DNA of 64,000 bases. Origin: Heterodera schachtii (Eukaryota > Nematoda > Chromadorea > Rhabditida > Heteroderidae). The notes under the pieces are model-generated. The model made no database searches and had not been told where the DNA came from. It saw only the letters and a program-made list of their open reading frames with translations. Made by a program: the position numbers and the translations under genes. Shown in pieces: positions 24,601 through 37,800 of the stretch (position 1 is its first letter; each line of letters begins with the position of its first letter). The stretch covers positions 799,935 through 863,934 of the forward strand of contig SIJG01000056.1 of the NCBI GenBank assembly GCA_023374025.1, given 5' to 3'.

Positions 24601-26016
24601 CGTCGTCATATTCATTCATCCGTTCATCACTCCTTGTTCAGGTTGGCCCTGGTGCTGCTCAATCTGTCCGGTGTCTGTGTGGTGTCCCGCGTGTCCGGCT
24701 CGCTGCTCGGCTCCGCCATCGCCATGTTGTCCGCCGTCGCAAATGCGCTTTATCTGTTCGCATTGTCCCGCTTCGCAGCCAAAGCGCAGCGCCAAATTGA
24801 CACCGTTCTGCTGCTTGGTTGGTGGCATTAGAAAATGCCATCATTTCATTTGCCATTCCTCACCCTTTTCCTCAATTGTCAGGCATTGTCGGCATTTTCT
24901 CGCTGGTCGTGTGCACTCCGTTGATGTTCACCGTGCACAACCTGGGCATCGAGCGACAGCTGCCCTTGCCCACCGTGCGTCAATTTGTTGTGCTGGTGCT
25001 GAACGCAGCCATCGGCACACTTTTTGCCGATTCATTGTGTAAGCGGCACTTTGGGTGGAAACTGTTTTAGTTTTTCGAGGGTTAGGAGACGAACGGACCA
25101 ATTAACCGAACAGTGCAGCAAGCAGCATTTTGGCTTTATGTAGCCGCAAATTTTACCAATGCGTTCCTGCGTTTTTTTTTGGTCTTTTGTTTTTTGCCAA
25201 AAATCGCTAATTAGCGGCGGCAATTTTTTACCATTGCCAAAAAATCACACACATTTTCAAGCCGTTCACTTGTGGCACAACCATTACCCAAAAGAATAAA
25301 TCGAGGAGGCGAATTGCTTTCATTTACCCACCCAATTCGGCATTTTGTTTTCAATTAATTTCTCCCCTCAGGGCTTTACTGCCACTCTGTTGACCGGCGG
25401 TTTGACCTCCGCCCTGTCCGGTTCGTTGGGCATTCCGTTGTCGATGCTGGCCGACTCGTACTTTCGCAATCAGCCGCCCAGCGCGTGGCAAGTGCTTTCA
25501 TCAATTCCGATTATGGTGAGCATTGGCACTTTTCTTTGGTGAAAAATACAAACGACACGGTCAATTAGAAAATTAATTGCCCAATTAAAACGGGCTAGGT
25601 TTTAATTGAACAATTTTTGCAACGGCTTACATTTGAATTTTTCCAATTTATTGCCCAAAAATCGCCCATTTTGCCCCTCCGCAATTCGGCTTCAACGTGT
25701 ACGTATTATTTTCCCTGATCAGATCTCCTTCCTCGGTGCTTCGCTGATCACAATGCCGCGGCACCATCGCACATCGTCCTCCCATCACTACCACCACCAT
25801 CAGCATCAAAAGGCCAAGTGTTCCCCGCCAGTTTCGGCATCGTCCTCGTCGGAGGATGCCACGGCATCGTCCGCACCGTTTGACATTGTCGGCATGGACA
25901 TTGATCAGCAGCAACATCTCCGTCTGATCACCACCTCATCCTCCTCGTCTTCTTCCTCTTCCTCCTCTGCTGGCCCATCATTTGTCTCCGATTCTCCCTC
26001 TAACGTTCGGTTGTGA
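21686..26016 (+). CDS. SLC35F5-like multi-pass transporter (drug/metabolite transporter superfamily)
   Basis: Exons: 21686-21745, 22176-22529, 22858-23196, 23630-23830, 23884-24039, 24248-24274, 24346-24467, 24642-24817, 24883-25038, probably 25126-25139, 25372-25515 and 25723-26016; about 680 residues. About ten membrane helices are expected. Family blocks include LLGIGLLVLVNVVWVLSSEL and YLFIDLAFARPFFFTY at the N-terminus, and ALFSYAIIFAPLWMISSVAF, TSLAFASVTTVNLFTASCPL, SGSLLGSAIAMLSAVANALY, LSGSLGIPLSMLAD in the C-terminal half. SLC35F5 is an orphan Golgi or endomembrane solute carrier. A cytosolic loop between helices 2 and 3 (exons 2-4) is much longer than in vertebrates, with acidic, Ser- and Gly-rich low complexity. 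The tail after ITMPRHH is His/Ser-rich. The junction near 25038-25372 is uncertain: either a 14-nt microexon or a one-base frameshift. Confidence 0.9.
25126..25139 (+). other. Candidate 14-nt microexon of the SLC35F5-like gene
   Basis: Flanked by AGCAG and GTAGCC. It adds F-W-L-Y codons and is the only small insertion found that restores frame between exon 9 (phase 1) and the exon at 25372 (phase 0). The conserved W-L-aromatic motif of the family sits exactly here. The main alternative is that the direct join of 25038 to 25372 also spells W-L-Y but then loses frame by one base. Confidence 0.4.
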
Positions 26017-27897
26017 CCCCTTTCCCCCCCCCACTCCCCGCCCAACCATTCATAAATGGCATATAGGACGAAATGCCACAATTATTATTATTTTTTGTTG
26101 TTGATCATTCATAGTCAGCGAGAGAGGGAGCATAAGATATACATGTATTATCATAATATATTTAATTATTATTATTATTTTGTTCTTTCTTCCCTTTAAT
26201 TGTGAAATGAATGTGGCCCAAATTTTTGCTTCTTCCACATAATTGATACCGGTTAAATTGTTTCATAATTATATACAGTAATTTGTTTGTTTGTTTGTTT
26301 GTCCATTTATGGGTGACAGGATTCAAAAAAAAAAGATTTTGTTTTGGCTAAATTTCCAATCAGTATGATCGGTTCCTTTCTGATCAAATCAATGTTTCGG
26401 TCTCTGTCCGATCAATTGACGGGACAAAACCGGTGACAGGATTCAGAAAAAATATTATTTTACCGCTAAATTCCCGATCAATTTGATTGGTTCCTTTCTG
26501 ATTACTCGGTCTCTGTCCGATCAATAGACGAGACCCAATCTTTAGTCTCGAGCTCTATCTCTGATCAAATGAACTGAATCCTGATCAAATCTCGATCACT
26601 CCCCACCAATGGACCACACAAAACTTTGTTTTGGACCGATTTCCCTCCGTCTGTTTGTCAGTCAACCTCATCATCATATTAGTCAACTTAACTTTAATCA
26701 AATCATATTGATGTGTTAAATCACTACTCACTGTTCTCCTCCGCCCATTCTCCTTGCATTGCATATTTGTGACTTACATTTAAAATGTAACAATTTATAA
26801 ATTAATTACATTATAATTTAATGGGACAAAAAATTAGAATTTTGTGAAATATTCATTTTTAGTTGGTCTTTTACATTTTTAATTTGGAAATTTCCGTTTT
26901 TGGTTTTCATTTCTTTCAAATTAACAATTCTTTTGTCCCTCATTTTCTTCACACTTTTCAAATTTTTGTTGCAAAATTTTCCTTGAAAGAACATATAAAT
27001 ATTTAAGCATTTGCTTTACATGGAAAAATGGAATTTTTGTTTAAGCCTTTATTTAACCAATGGGGATTCATTTACAAAACTGAAAAAAAATCTAGTCTTT
27101 GTAAAAATGCCACCATTTTTTAAATCCATGTTTAATGAATGGGTGATGATGGACTGAGCAGAGAGATAATCCTTAATAAATTGCCCGTTCTTGGCACTAA
27201 ATGCGTGCCATTTTCATCCCCTCGGGGGTGGCAATTATTTTCATACATCAATTTCACCACACATTCATTCGGCCATTTTCCATTCCTATTCAAATATCTT
27301 TCTCTTTTACACGGTTAGGTAATTAATTGCTGGATATATTTTAAAGGATTTAAATGTAAATTTAAATTTAAAAATTTTTTATCACACGATTTCGTTAATC
27401 CTCCTCCATTTGCTGAAAATATTCGTTTCGTTTTGTTTATGTGTGCCCCACTTTTGGACAAGTTTTTGTACAAGTGCCATAATCCGTTCTTCCCCCCCCC
27501 CCCCTTAAAAGGCGGCTTTAAAATTTTATGTTCTTCGCTTTTAAATTAAAACTTTAAAAGAGTTCCCCGTTTTTTTGTCGGAACGAAATTTCAATTGCGT
27601 AAAACAGAAATATTTCATTGTAAATAACGGATTGTACATTAATTAGGTAAGCAAATTTGGATTTGTTCTTAGGAACACAGACCAATTAATTAATTTTTAC
27701 GAAAATTAATTGGGTTTGAGGATTTTCAAAAAAGGCAACATTGATATTTATGAAATTTATACGAATTTAAAAAAATTAGAAAATATTTATGTCTTTATTT
27801 ATGCCTTTTATTTTTTCATTAAATTAATTACATTTTATTCGGGTCATCAAATTTTTGTCCTAGTAAATTTTTAAGTTTTAAATTGGGGAGAGGGTCA

Positions 27898-28091
27898 TTT
27901 CGGCGCCAGCCCAAGTTTTTGGCTATATTTTCGAATTTTTTTTTGGCTATACTTTTTTTAAGCCTAACGAAATTTTCCGCAATTTTGCATGCAAATAAAG
28001 GACACACTTAGGGCTACCGAATAATACCAAATTGTTGGATTTGGCCGGCAAAGAAAAAAGTTATAGCCAAAAATTTGGGCTGGCGCCGAAA
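27898..28091. mobile_element. Foldback element, copy B of the three-copy family
   Basis: Outer arms TTTCGGCGCCAGCCCAA and TTGGGCTGGCGCCGAAA are perfect inverses, each continuing into a GGCTAT / ATAGCC pair. The interior holds AAAGGACACACTTAGGGCTA and GAATAATACCA followed by TTGGATTTGG, the core shared with the copies at 9.1 and 63.7 kb. Confidence 0.65.
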
Positions 28092-28497
28092 CGATACAGA
28101 CCCTTCTTAAATTGGTTGAAATGAATTCATTTTAATAATTTCTTTATTCCACAATTTTGTTGCCCTTCCAAAGCAAAGGAATACTTTCAGTTTCCATGCC
28201 ATTGGCACACGAATGCCCTTTTATGGCACTAATTGCGTGACATTATTTACACTTTGGCATCGTCAACAATTTTTTATTGCCCTTTGGCTTTATGATTCTT
28301 TTTTTTTTAAATTTTTGATTAATTTTTTGTTCGTTCCATTCGTCAAAAGATTGAGATAAAGCAAAGCCCCTTTTCTATTCCCGCCCCTCTCAATTGTTCC
28401 GTTGGCCTTTCAAAATGCCGCGCGCACGCCCTTTTAAAAGGCGTTCCATCCCAACAAAGGGCACAAATTCAAAAAAAAAACGCGCAAAATTGGGAGC

Positions 28498-28762
28498 GGG
28501 GGGGGGAAGTGCCTTCGGAGGAGGGGGCGGGGGGGGGGGGGAAGCAAATCCAATTCACTCCCACGCCACGCCCTTCCCCCGTGTGCCATTGCTCCCCCCC
28601 CCCCCCACTGAATTTGGCATTTTCGGAATGTAAATTGGAATTTACCCCCCCCCCCCCCCGCGGAGATGGCACACGATTGCACCCCTACCGCCAGCGGAGG
28701 AGGGAGAGATGGGGGGGGGCAATGCCAATGGATGCCCTCCCGCCCGCGGGGGGGGGGGTGCC
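28498..28762. repeat. Cluster of G and C homopolymer tracts
   Basis: At least six G or C runs of 8-15 bases within 265 bp on both strands, separated by AT-poor spacers. This could fold as multiple quadruplexes. Open frames across it are low-complexity Gly/Pro and were not accepted as genes. Confidence 0.85.
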
Positions 28763-29865
28763 GAATTAATGGGCATGAAAATGAGAAAAATGCCCTCGTG
28801 GGATTTTGTGGGGGCTCGGGGGGAGTGAAAATGGCATTTTAAATTATAAATGGGTTAGGTGTAAATGGTAAATGTTTATTTTGGGGTTTCCCAGCGCAAT
28901 GTCAGTTTTTAAAAAATAATCTTCTATGGATTGGCCTACAAATAGGACAAAAAAAAGCATAAATATTTAAAAAAAAATTGTAAAGGATAAGGAGGGCTAC
29001 CGGATTTTTTCGAAATTTTTTTCTACTTTTGAAATTCTGGAACCCCTACAGGAATTTCGATTTTCGAAATTTCCACTCAAAAGAAATTTTTCCTTTTTAA
29101 GGAGTGAACAAAAGATAAGACAGGGGTTCAAATAGGTCTACTTTCCCTGGAAAAAATAGCAAATTTTTTAATACAGTACTTCCTAAAATTAAAATCATTC
29201 AAGTACCGTATCCTCTAAAATGGAGGCCACCGAAGGCTTTACAAATCCCCCCCCCCCCCCCGCCCTCAAAAAGGGGGCGTACTATTTTTGGGAGCTCCAT
29301 TTTACTGGAGGAGAGTTTATTTTAGGAAATGCGTCCTTTTTACGATGTTACATTTTTAAATTCCCCTCGGGCAAAATGCCAAAAAAAAAATCAAAATTTA
29401 ATTAATTAAAATATACTCATTTTTCTGTAATTTTCCTCCCAGCTGAATGACTTTTCCATTTGTGAAATTCGGGGGCCAACAAAACAAAAAAACTAATTGC
29501 ATTAATGGCCAAAAGAGAAGAGAAGCGAAGGCTAAAGGGGGCGGGAAGATGTTGTGAAAGCGCCGCTTTTCCCCCGAGGGGTTGGCTGGCCAACAACATC
29601 AACAACAGCAGCAGCTGGCATTCCTTGGCCACGGCACACACACACACACATCTGTTTTCATTTGTGCCAGATTCAATTGACGGCTGTGTGCCGTGCCAAA
29701 CCCTTCAAGGCGCATAATTAGAAAAGCGGGGGGGGGGGGGGGGAGAAGCCATTGTGCCATTGTATTTTTGTTTCAAAAAATGCCCGAAAATTAAGTGCAC
29801 CATTTAGTTTAAATTATTTGGAAATTTCAAATTTGTATGCCGTCTGGCCACTCTCCATCACAGCA

Positions 29866-32800
29866 ATGATCTCTGCTCTGCTCGTCCCCCAGGCACTGTC
29901 TCACCGTCTGTCCACCCTCCACCCATTGCACACTGTTTCGCGGTCGCTGATCTCTGCCCGTCTCGTCCCCACTATTTTCATTTTCTGCTCAATGCTTTTC
30001 GCCCCTCCCCCGGCTTTTGTTCAATGCTTTGTATCCGCTTCAACAGAACAGTTCGGCAATTTCTATCGGACAGTGTGCGCATTTCCAAGGTGCAAAAAAA
30101 GAATGAATTTTTTTGGAAAATTTAAAAATGACATCTTTTCAAGAGCGAATTTCACTCAGGATTTAATTGATCATATTGATCAGAGTCTAAAATATTTTTG
30201 CTTCATCCTGATCAAAGATCTTTGTGCCCTTTTCATCCTCCCCGGAAAATTAAATTTTTAGGATTTTTTCGAAACAATATTTCCAAAAAAATCAAAAGGT
30301 ATTCAAGAGTTTTTCCCCATTTCTCTGAAAATTTTCTCTTTTTTTTTATTTTTGAAAAATAAAAAATGCCGAGAATTTAAATTAAGTTTTGGTCATTCTC
30401 GAAAAATGATTTAGTCTTTCGCCCATAAATCGGCTGACAATTTCCCATTTTTTCATATTTTAGTTTGGACGATGCCAACGGCTGTCAGAGGGGCGGCTTA
30501 GGACGCGGAAACGGCGGCGGCGCCGATTTGGAGGATGGCCAATTGCTTAACGGATGGTTTTGCGACCCGGGCTCCACAATGTCCATGTCGGAAGGTGATT
30601 AATTGAATTAAAAAATGATTTAAAAAAAAACAAAAATAATTAATTAATTATTTTGCATAATATATCAGAATTAAAATCATTTTTTGCATTAAATAGCAAT
30701 TAAATAGTATTTTTGTACGAATTTTTATATAATTAAAATAAAATTGGTTGAAGTAAAATTTATTTTATGATTATATAATTTAATATTCATTAATTTTTCA
30801 AATAGAGCCTTTAATATTTTGATTTATTAAATTTTATAATAAATAATTATTTATTTTTTTTTATTTTCAAGTTTTTGCCATTGACGAAACATTGCGACGA
30901 ATTTATGAACAAAATCGGCACAATTGCATCTGTAGAAATGAAGATAATGTTCAAAGACTGGAAATTGGTGATGATTAATAATTATTTCAATTTATTTATA
31001 TCATTTTTAATTTTTTTTGTATTTAAATTTTAAAATTCATAATTAATTATTCAAATATTTTTATTTATTTTTTATTTTCAGATAATTCTGCTCCACAGGA
31101 TCAGCTTCTTTCTCCCAACATTTGCTGGTTCCGTTTTGGATTTGCCTTTGTGCCCGAGCTTAGTCCTGGGCCCGACTCGGCCTCGTAAATTTTCAAAAAA
31201 AAAAAAATTTTTTAGAAAAATTAATAATTTAGTGCCGAACATTGTGCCAACAATAATTTTGAAATTGGCACAACAAACAGCAGTTTGGAAGCAGAAAATG
31301 AATCCAATGAACAGCTTCCATTCAACAGATTATTCTTACCACCTGAAAAGGGGTAAAATCTTCTTTTTTGTACCAATTTGGCAAAAAAAAAAAAAGATTT
31401 TTTTAATTTAATTTAATTTTTTTTTCTCTAAATTTGGCATTTTTAGATTTTAAGCAAATGCCATTGCTATTTTTGGGTTTGCTTTTAAGGCTTCTAAATT
31501 TAGTTTTTCATTTGAGGAGACATTCGTCTAAAATTAAAATTGGCATTCCGTGCCAAAATGGAAAATGCATTAAAATTAAAATGGCGTGGCATTTAATTTA
31601 AAAATGGAAATTCTTTTAAAATTAAAATTTTCCATTTTCATCATTAGCTGAAATTTCATTTAATTTAATTGGTACATTCAGAGAAAATGCCTTTCTCTAA
31701 ATATTTAAATTTTCTAAAAAAGGCATTTTACCAAAAATTGGCATTTTTACTAAATTTTCTTCGGTAGTTTTTTTTTAAATAAACTAAATGAGCAATTCAG
31801 TAATCTGTTCGACTCATTCACCGCTTTTGCGGATAATTATGCGCAAGTGTTGCGCGAACGATGGCATTTGGGCGAATGTGGCGAAGACATTCTGATTTTG
31901 ATTGTCCAAACACCGCCACAAATGGTTTCGTTTCGAAAATCAAACCAAATTGAAATTTTAAATTTAATTTTTTCAGCAGTCCACAGATGGGCCTCAGTCG
32001 TCCGCGCACTCGCGGCCCAACGGCCCATTTCCGGTCAAAAATTAAGAGCATATAAACTCTGTCCTGTGGAAAAGTTAATTGGCCTAATCACCGACAAATG
32101 ATCTCGTTCTACTCTAATCCTAACCCTGATCACTCTAAAATTTTGCAAAAATTAACTGACACTGATCACAGACAAATTGATCCCATTCACTCTGATCATA
32201 ATCCTAATCACTTTCAAATTGAACGGCAGACAAACTATGTCCTATGGAAAATTTTTGACTGACATGATCAGTGATCATCATCAAATTGTTTACATCTATT
32301 CTGATCGCGAACCCTGATGATTACTTTCATCAATTTTGAGGGCAGACAAAATCTGTCTTGTGATTGTCTGATCACCGAAAAATTGTTTCCATTCCACTGT
32401 GATCGCAAACCCTGATCACTTCAGACGAATCCTTTTTGAATTTTGATTTTTTATCCCGGTCAACTCCCGACCAATTCCCCGAACTTTGGATCGCTCTGAC
32501 CAATTCTTTGATCAGCGATCACTATGTGTTTCCGATCAATCATTTTTTAACCCCTTTTCCCAACCGAATTGATCAAATGCTTGTACTCTATTTCAAAATT
32601 GTATGTGTTCAGATGCTTTTCCTCTCGCTTGGCCCACTGATCACTAGTCGGCTTCACCCCGACTTTGCCGGCCACGCGCTACGGCACATTTTGTTTGATG
32701 CCAATGCGCAACTCCAACACGACGCACGCCCTCTCTTCAAAGTGCGCACACAAATATTGTTATTAATCCATGACCAAGCAGCTTAATGGGGCTGTTCGAA

Positions 32801-34420
32801 TTTTCCAAGACTCGAGAATTGGGTCTCGAGAGTTGTGTCGAATTGTCAAATTGGACCGGGACGGGTTCCCTGGTACTGAGACGGGCTTTTTAATTGTAAG
32901 GCCTAGGAGCGCAAAAAATTTTCGGTTTTTTGAGAATTTTTTCAAAATTTTCATTGAGAATTTTATGAGTTAGACTTAAAGAAAAAAGCCTACGGCCTCT
33001 CCATGAAATAAAGCCACCCTCCCTTTTGATTAAAGCCCCCGGGGGCTCTATTTTTATTTTTTCTCACAGGTGCTCAACGAAATGTTGCTGCGCATGGACG
33101 CCGAAGTGTTCGGAGCGTTGGCACCGGCAGAATTTTCAGCGGGCGTTGGCACGGCACCGTCCTCCTTTGTGTCCACACCGCACGCGCGGCACCGGCACAG
33201 TCATGCCGCTGATGGGCCGCCGATGCCGTCACGCAGTCACATACCGCCATGGGCATGGTCCAGGAATTTAGAATTTAATTTGACAATTTCGAGAGTGGGA
33301 ATATGCGATTATGGCAGAAACTCGGGGGCCTCAAGAATTGAGGCCCGGTTCTTGAGCAGCGGGAGATGCGATTGGCCCAAACCCAGAAAATTCGAGAATT
33401 GAAATTTTGGCCCAAAAATTCGGGACCAAATTTTGGCCAAAACACGAAGGGAATAGTCAAGACTCGAACTTAGTTTTGAGAATATTTGTCTCGGTATTGG
33501 AGCCCGAGAAATATGAGAATTTGCCAATTCAATTTTTGGGGTCGAATTTTTAGGCATAAAAATGTTGAAAACATTTTTATCTGTTAAAAGCACATTAATT
33601 ACACAAATCCCCTGATCAGAAGTAATTAGGGTTAATGAATCGTTAATTAACTCATCCCCTACTGAGAAGTAATTAGGGTTAATGAACCGTTAATTAACTC
33701 ATCGCCTAATGCGACCTAATTTGAGCTAATGAAACGTTAATTAACCCATAATTGCTGGGGTAATTAGGGCTAATAATTCTCTCTTTTTTCCCTCCAGGGC
33801 GGTGTTCGGTGCCTGCGGCGTTGCATGTGCGCTGATGGCGCTCGGGCTGTTTCTGATTCGGAGTCGAACCCGGCGCAGCGGCGCCGGCTTAGTCGGCGCC
33901 GGATTCAAAAAGCAGCAGCACCACCAAGCAATACCATCATCTTCAATGATGTCCAACAGCCGACGGCATTGGAAGGAGAGCAGTCAGTTCGGCAAAGGTG
34001 CCAAAATTGGCGATGCTTTCGAGAATTATAATTTTTTGTGGGTCTCGAGGAAATTTTGGCACTTTCGGTCCCCTATTTGATATCCCTGGCCTGAAACTCT
34101 CTCGGCATAACCTCGAACAATTTTGGCACTTTATTGTCCCTCTGTTTCGACAAGTTCGAGACTCTCGACTAAACGGAACGCCATTAGTTAAAAAACATCT
34201 CGAGATTTGCGAGTTCTTCATTGAAACAAAATTTTATTGAATTTTATTTCCAATTTTTGGCTGGAATATTTTTTAAATGTTACGCCAAAATGTTTTCGTT
34301 TCAATAAATTTTCTTATTCAAAAAGATGATCAGCCGCCCTCCACCACTTATGTGAATTTGGTGCAATTGCTGATGCCACATCCGAAGCCGCCACCTGTGA
34401 ACATGCCACAACAAGTGTAG
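29866..34420 (+). CDS. MOLO1-domain single-pass membrane protein (levamisole-receptor modulator family)
   Basis: Eleven exons: 29866-30089, 30464-30594, 30872-30967, 31082-31184, 31233-31352, 31801-31924, 31977-32033, 32613-32741, 33070-33257, 33798-33997, 34326-34420; 488 residues, all phases consistent. The N-terminus has a hydrophobic segment (LVPTIFIFCSMLFAPPPAFV), a late signal peptide or signal anchor. The luminal part has FYRTVCAFP, NGWFCDPGSTMSMSE, AIDETLRRIYEQNRHNCICR, ICWFRFGFAFVPEL, LRERWHLGECGEDILILIVQ. This is the layout of the nematode MOLO1 family (a TPM-like fold: DP-x-x-x-L-S, then I-D-x-x-L-x-x-I-Y-x-x-N, paired Cys, C-G-x-D-I-L-I-L-I-V-Q). A second helix, AVFGACGVACALMALGLFLI (about 391-410), is followed by a basic stop-transfer and a short cytosolic tail with TTYVNL. 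C. elegans MOLO-1 is an auxiliary subunit of levamisole acetylcholine receptors; whether this is its orthologue or a paralogue is open. An acceptor-like CATCACAG precedes the ATG by two bases. Confidence 0.68.
32040..32420 (+). repeat. Degenerate tandem repeat of about 115 bp, TGATCA-rich
   Basis: Three to four diverged copies in an intron of the MOLO1-domain gene. Each has a version of GACAAA-TCTGTCCTGTGG, then CTGATCA and AACCCTGATCACT. The unit length is approximate. Confidence 0.6.
33600..33780 (+). repeat. Tandem repeat of about 57 bp (AATTAGGGTTAATGAA unit)
   Basis: About three copies of AAGTAATTAGGGTTAATGAA and CGTTAATTAACTCATC, the last diverged, just before the exon that encodes the C-terminal membrane helix of the MOLO1-domain protein. 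Confidence 0.75.
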
Positions 34421-34837
34421 AAAAGAAAACAAAGTGCCATTTCATTTTTTACATATTTTATTCACACCATTTTCAATTGCGCACATTTATAATGGAATTA
34501 AATTTATTTATGGCAAAAATAATAATATTTAATATTAATTACAGTAATTAATTAATTAATATTTTTTATTTAAACATTTCAAATATTGTTTATAAATGAA
34601 AAGAAAAACAAATATCTGTTTGCCAAGGACAGTGTTTAAACATATTTTACGACAAAAATACCGTAATACTTTAAGCAACGTAAAATTGTAACAAATTTTG
34701 CCGTTTTTGTACACAGTCCCGGGCACATTGATCTGGCCAACCATTAAAAGGCTGTTTTGAAAGGGGCAAAGTGATCACTGATTGATGAACCCTGATCGAT
34801 CACTTATTAATCCCACTGATCAGAGTTCCCCCGGGGG
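34421..34837. other. Short convergent spacer between MOLO1-domain and punctin genes
   Basis: 417 bp between two stop codons that face each other. AT-rich in the middle, with a CCCCCGGGGGC palindrome and a TGATCA cluster at the right side. No canonical AATAAA is obvious for either gene; the two 3' untranslated regions probably lie close or overlap. Confidence 0.6.
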
Positions 34838-37800
34838 CTAAACATTTCTTGTCCGATTGCCAAAGCGTCGACAGCTGAAGCAGCAGCGGGCACGAACATG
34901 CGGCTGATCACACCTAAAAACAACAATTTCAATAATCAAATTGTTTGTTTTTAGCAGTTCTTAATTTTGTGTTGGCATAATGTTTTGAACGGAAAACTGT
35001 CCCATACGAATACTGTATTGGGTGGGACGGGGCGGGGGGTTACGGTAGTTTCGGTGCGCGAGAGAGTGGGCGGGTGCTGTGCCGGATTTTTGGGCTGGCT
35101 TCGCCCCATGCCAAAATGACACATTTAAATTTTTGCGGCTTTTTGGGAAAAGCAGGATTTGCATGACCAACCCGTCAGGGGACATTACGGTAGTGGGTTT
35201 TAATTGAACTACAGAAACCCGATCTAAAAATTTCATTTTTCCAATGGCACCGAAAAAAATTAATAAAAAATAAGTGAAAATGCCAAAAAATGCGCGCCAG
35301 TTTTTAAAACTGACGTGTGAAAAAGGCGCAAAATATCGCAGAAGCGACTTTGGTCCTCGCACAGTTGGCGAAGTGCCGCGGAAGGAGGCAAATTTTGGAG
35401 CACTGAAAAACAATTTTTGTTTTTTGAAATTTTTGAGAAAATTTTTAAATTAAAAAATTTTTTTTTTTGAGTTTAAAAAATTGTAACCTATTTTTATAAT
35501 TAAATTGGATATAATTAGGAAAACTAAAGAATAAAATAATTTTATTAATTAGGTTAGCACAAACAAAAGTAATTACAAATAAAAATAAAAATAAAATAAA
35601 ATTACTTGTGCAAAAATATGAAACAAATTAAAATGAAATGAAAGCAAAATTTGAAAAGGCGTGAAAATATTTAAATGGTTAAATTGGGACCGAATTTTTG
35701 GGTTAATTATTTAAAAATAATTAAAATTTATTTTTATATAAATAGCAAACAATATTACGGTTTCGCTTAATAAATTCTGTTAAAAATTAGAATTCTTAAA
35801 CAGAAAAAAAGAATTATCAAAATTTATCATTCAATAATTTGAGACTGACATTTATCCCGTGACTCGAGACCAAAAAAACTTAAAAAATTCATTCAAATAC
35901 ACTATTTCAGGGACATAAAAAAAGATTAGATTCTTTAAAAAGGCCTGTTTTCGCCAAAATTTTATGACTATTTTATTTTTAGACCCCTCGAGGAATTGAT
36001 AACTTTTAAAGCCTCAAAAATTTCCAAAAATTTTTAGGTTCCCAAAAATTCGTTTTCCCCGTTAAAATGCCACAAAAAATGAACAAATTGTGCACATGAA
36101 CAAACAGAAGAAGAGGAGAAAAGAAAAGTGTGCCTTTTGAACATGACATCATAAGCAGCGAGCACTTAAAAATTTGAACAAAAAATGTTTTTGTGAAAGA
36201 CAAAAAAAAAAAAAAAATTAAAATTAAAAACGGCGCCGCATTTGTCCATTTTCAGCGGCGGCGCCAAAGTGTGCCGACGGGCGCCATCCGTAGAGGCGCC
36301 GGCGCTGCTGCCATCCGGCGCCGGCGGGCGACGGCTTCACCAAACCGCCGACGTCACGAAGGCGTCGTCCGTTGTCATAAGTCAGCTTTTCCTCGCTCAG
36401 AAGCGGCTTTTCCTCTGTCCACACGGTCGGGAACGGTTTTTCCTCCCTCATAGCGCTCGAGAATGGCATTTCCTCATGTAAAACGGTTTCCTGAAGCGGC
36501 TTATCCCCTCTCCATATGGTCGGCAACGGCTTTTCCTCCCATTGATCATTTTGAATCGGCTTTTCCTTTTGAAGAAGCTCCTGGAACAGCTTTTGCTCCT
36601 CCCTGGTTGGCTTTTCCTCTCTCCAAATGCTCGAGACTGGCTTTTCACCATATAAAGCGGTCCCTTCAGTCGGCTTTTCCTCCTCCTCCTCCTGCGCCAT
36701 CGGATGTCGATTATCTTGGCCCAACAAATCCGTGCCAATGCCGTCGCCGTCGATGGCACCCTCCGCAGGTGTTTTCGGCACGGATTTCGGCTTCATCTCC
36801 TGCCGGCACTTTTTCTCCCCCGCTTTCCTCTGCGTCTCTGTCCCTTCCATTTTTTCCGTGAACTATCTCACTTTGTGTTCTTTCTCTGCCCATCATATTC
36901 TTGTTGCTTATGCTCGTCCGGACGTTCACTTCCTCCGCCTCCTCTGACAATGCGTCGTCGCATGGCACCAACGCGTGCTGCGACTCGCACGCGCGTATCG
37001 TACTGAAAAAGCCCGAAAAATAAATCAATAATTAAGTTTATTGATTTTTTCGAGAATCGATCAATAATAGCTAGAACATACATTGGCCGTTGCGCGGGTT
37101 CGCAGTTCCGTCCGGCCGGCTTGCGCGTGCCGTGCCACACGCAGCGCAACAATCGCATCTGTGTGTGTTTGATCGGGATCAGGCATTTAGTCGGTGATCA
37201 CGTCTGATCAATTTTTAATCGGGATTCCCATCTGCTGATCACTTTTTAAGCTTTATCTCACGCTTTATCCTAATACCAGGGATGAGTGCCGGCGCCCTGA
37301 AAAATTTCGGCAGTCGGAAATCGGAATTCGAGCCAAAAAATGTCGGAAATCGGCAATCAGAAATCGGCATTCCAAAATATCCCTGGTTTACATAGAAAAT
37401 TGGTCAGTAAAAAACAAATTACAGTAGGCCACTCTTACGGTAATTTCTGAATTTTTGTCATTTATTCTGTTTTTAATATATGAAAATTGAATTTATATAT
37501 AATACATATAAATCCTTCTCATAGAATTTCAGCTTTAAATTACGGAAAATGAGTACAGTACCCAGAAAAAATAATACAATACCGTATAATTGACCTATTT
37601 TCCGGGAATCTACGATCTACGAGATTGATTAAACATTTTTTGGCATCAAATAGAGCAACTGACTGGTGCCGAAAATTAAAAAAATTGCCTGATTCCATCA
37701 TAAAAATGCCAATTTTTATTTTCAAAATGCCAAAACGACCTGTACGCCTCCGTCTCCGCACACTTTGCTGCAGCGCCCCCACACGGAGGGGCGCCATTCT

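Larger units (their letters stand above)
26017..29865. other. Intergenic spacer with repeats
   Basis: No gene supported. It contains a TTTG tetranucleotide run (26285-26302), TGATCA-rich sequence (26360-26600), an AT-rich stretch to 27.9 kb, a foldback element (27898-28091), a cluster of G and C runs (28498-28762), further C and G runs near 29249 and 29729, and a (CA)n run (29636-29652). Confidence 0.6.

Noticed and set aside
28394..28769. Gly/Pro-rich open frames
   Set aside because: Generated by G and C homopolymers. No supporting splice sites or similarity.
33620..33700. Interstitial telomere-like TTAGGGTTA
   Set aside because: Occurs once per 57-bp unit of a minisatellite, not as a hexamer array. 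Nematode telomeres are usually TTAGGC.
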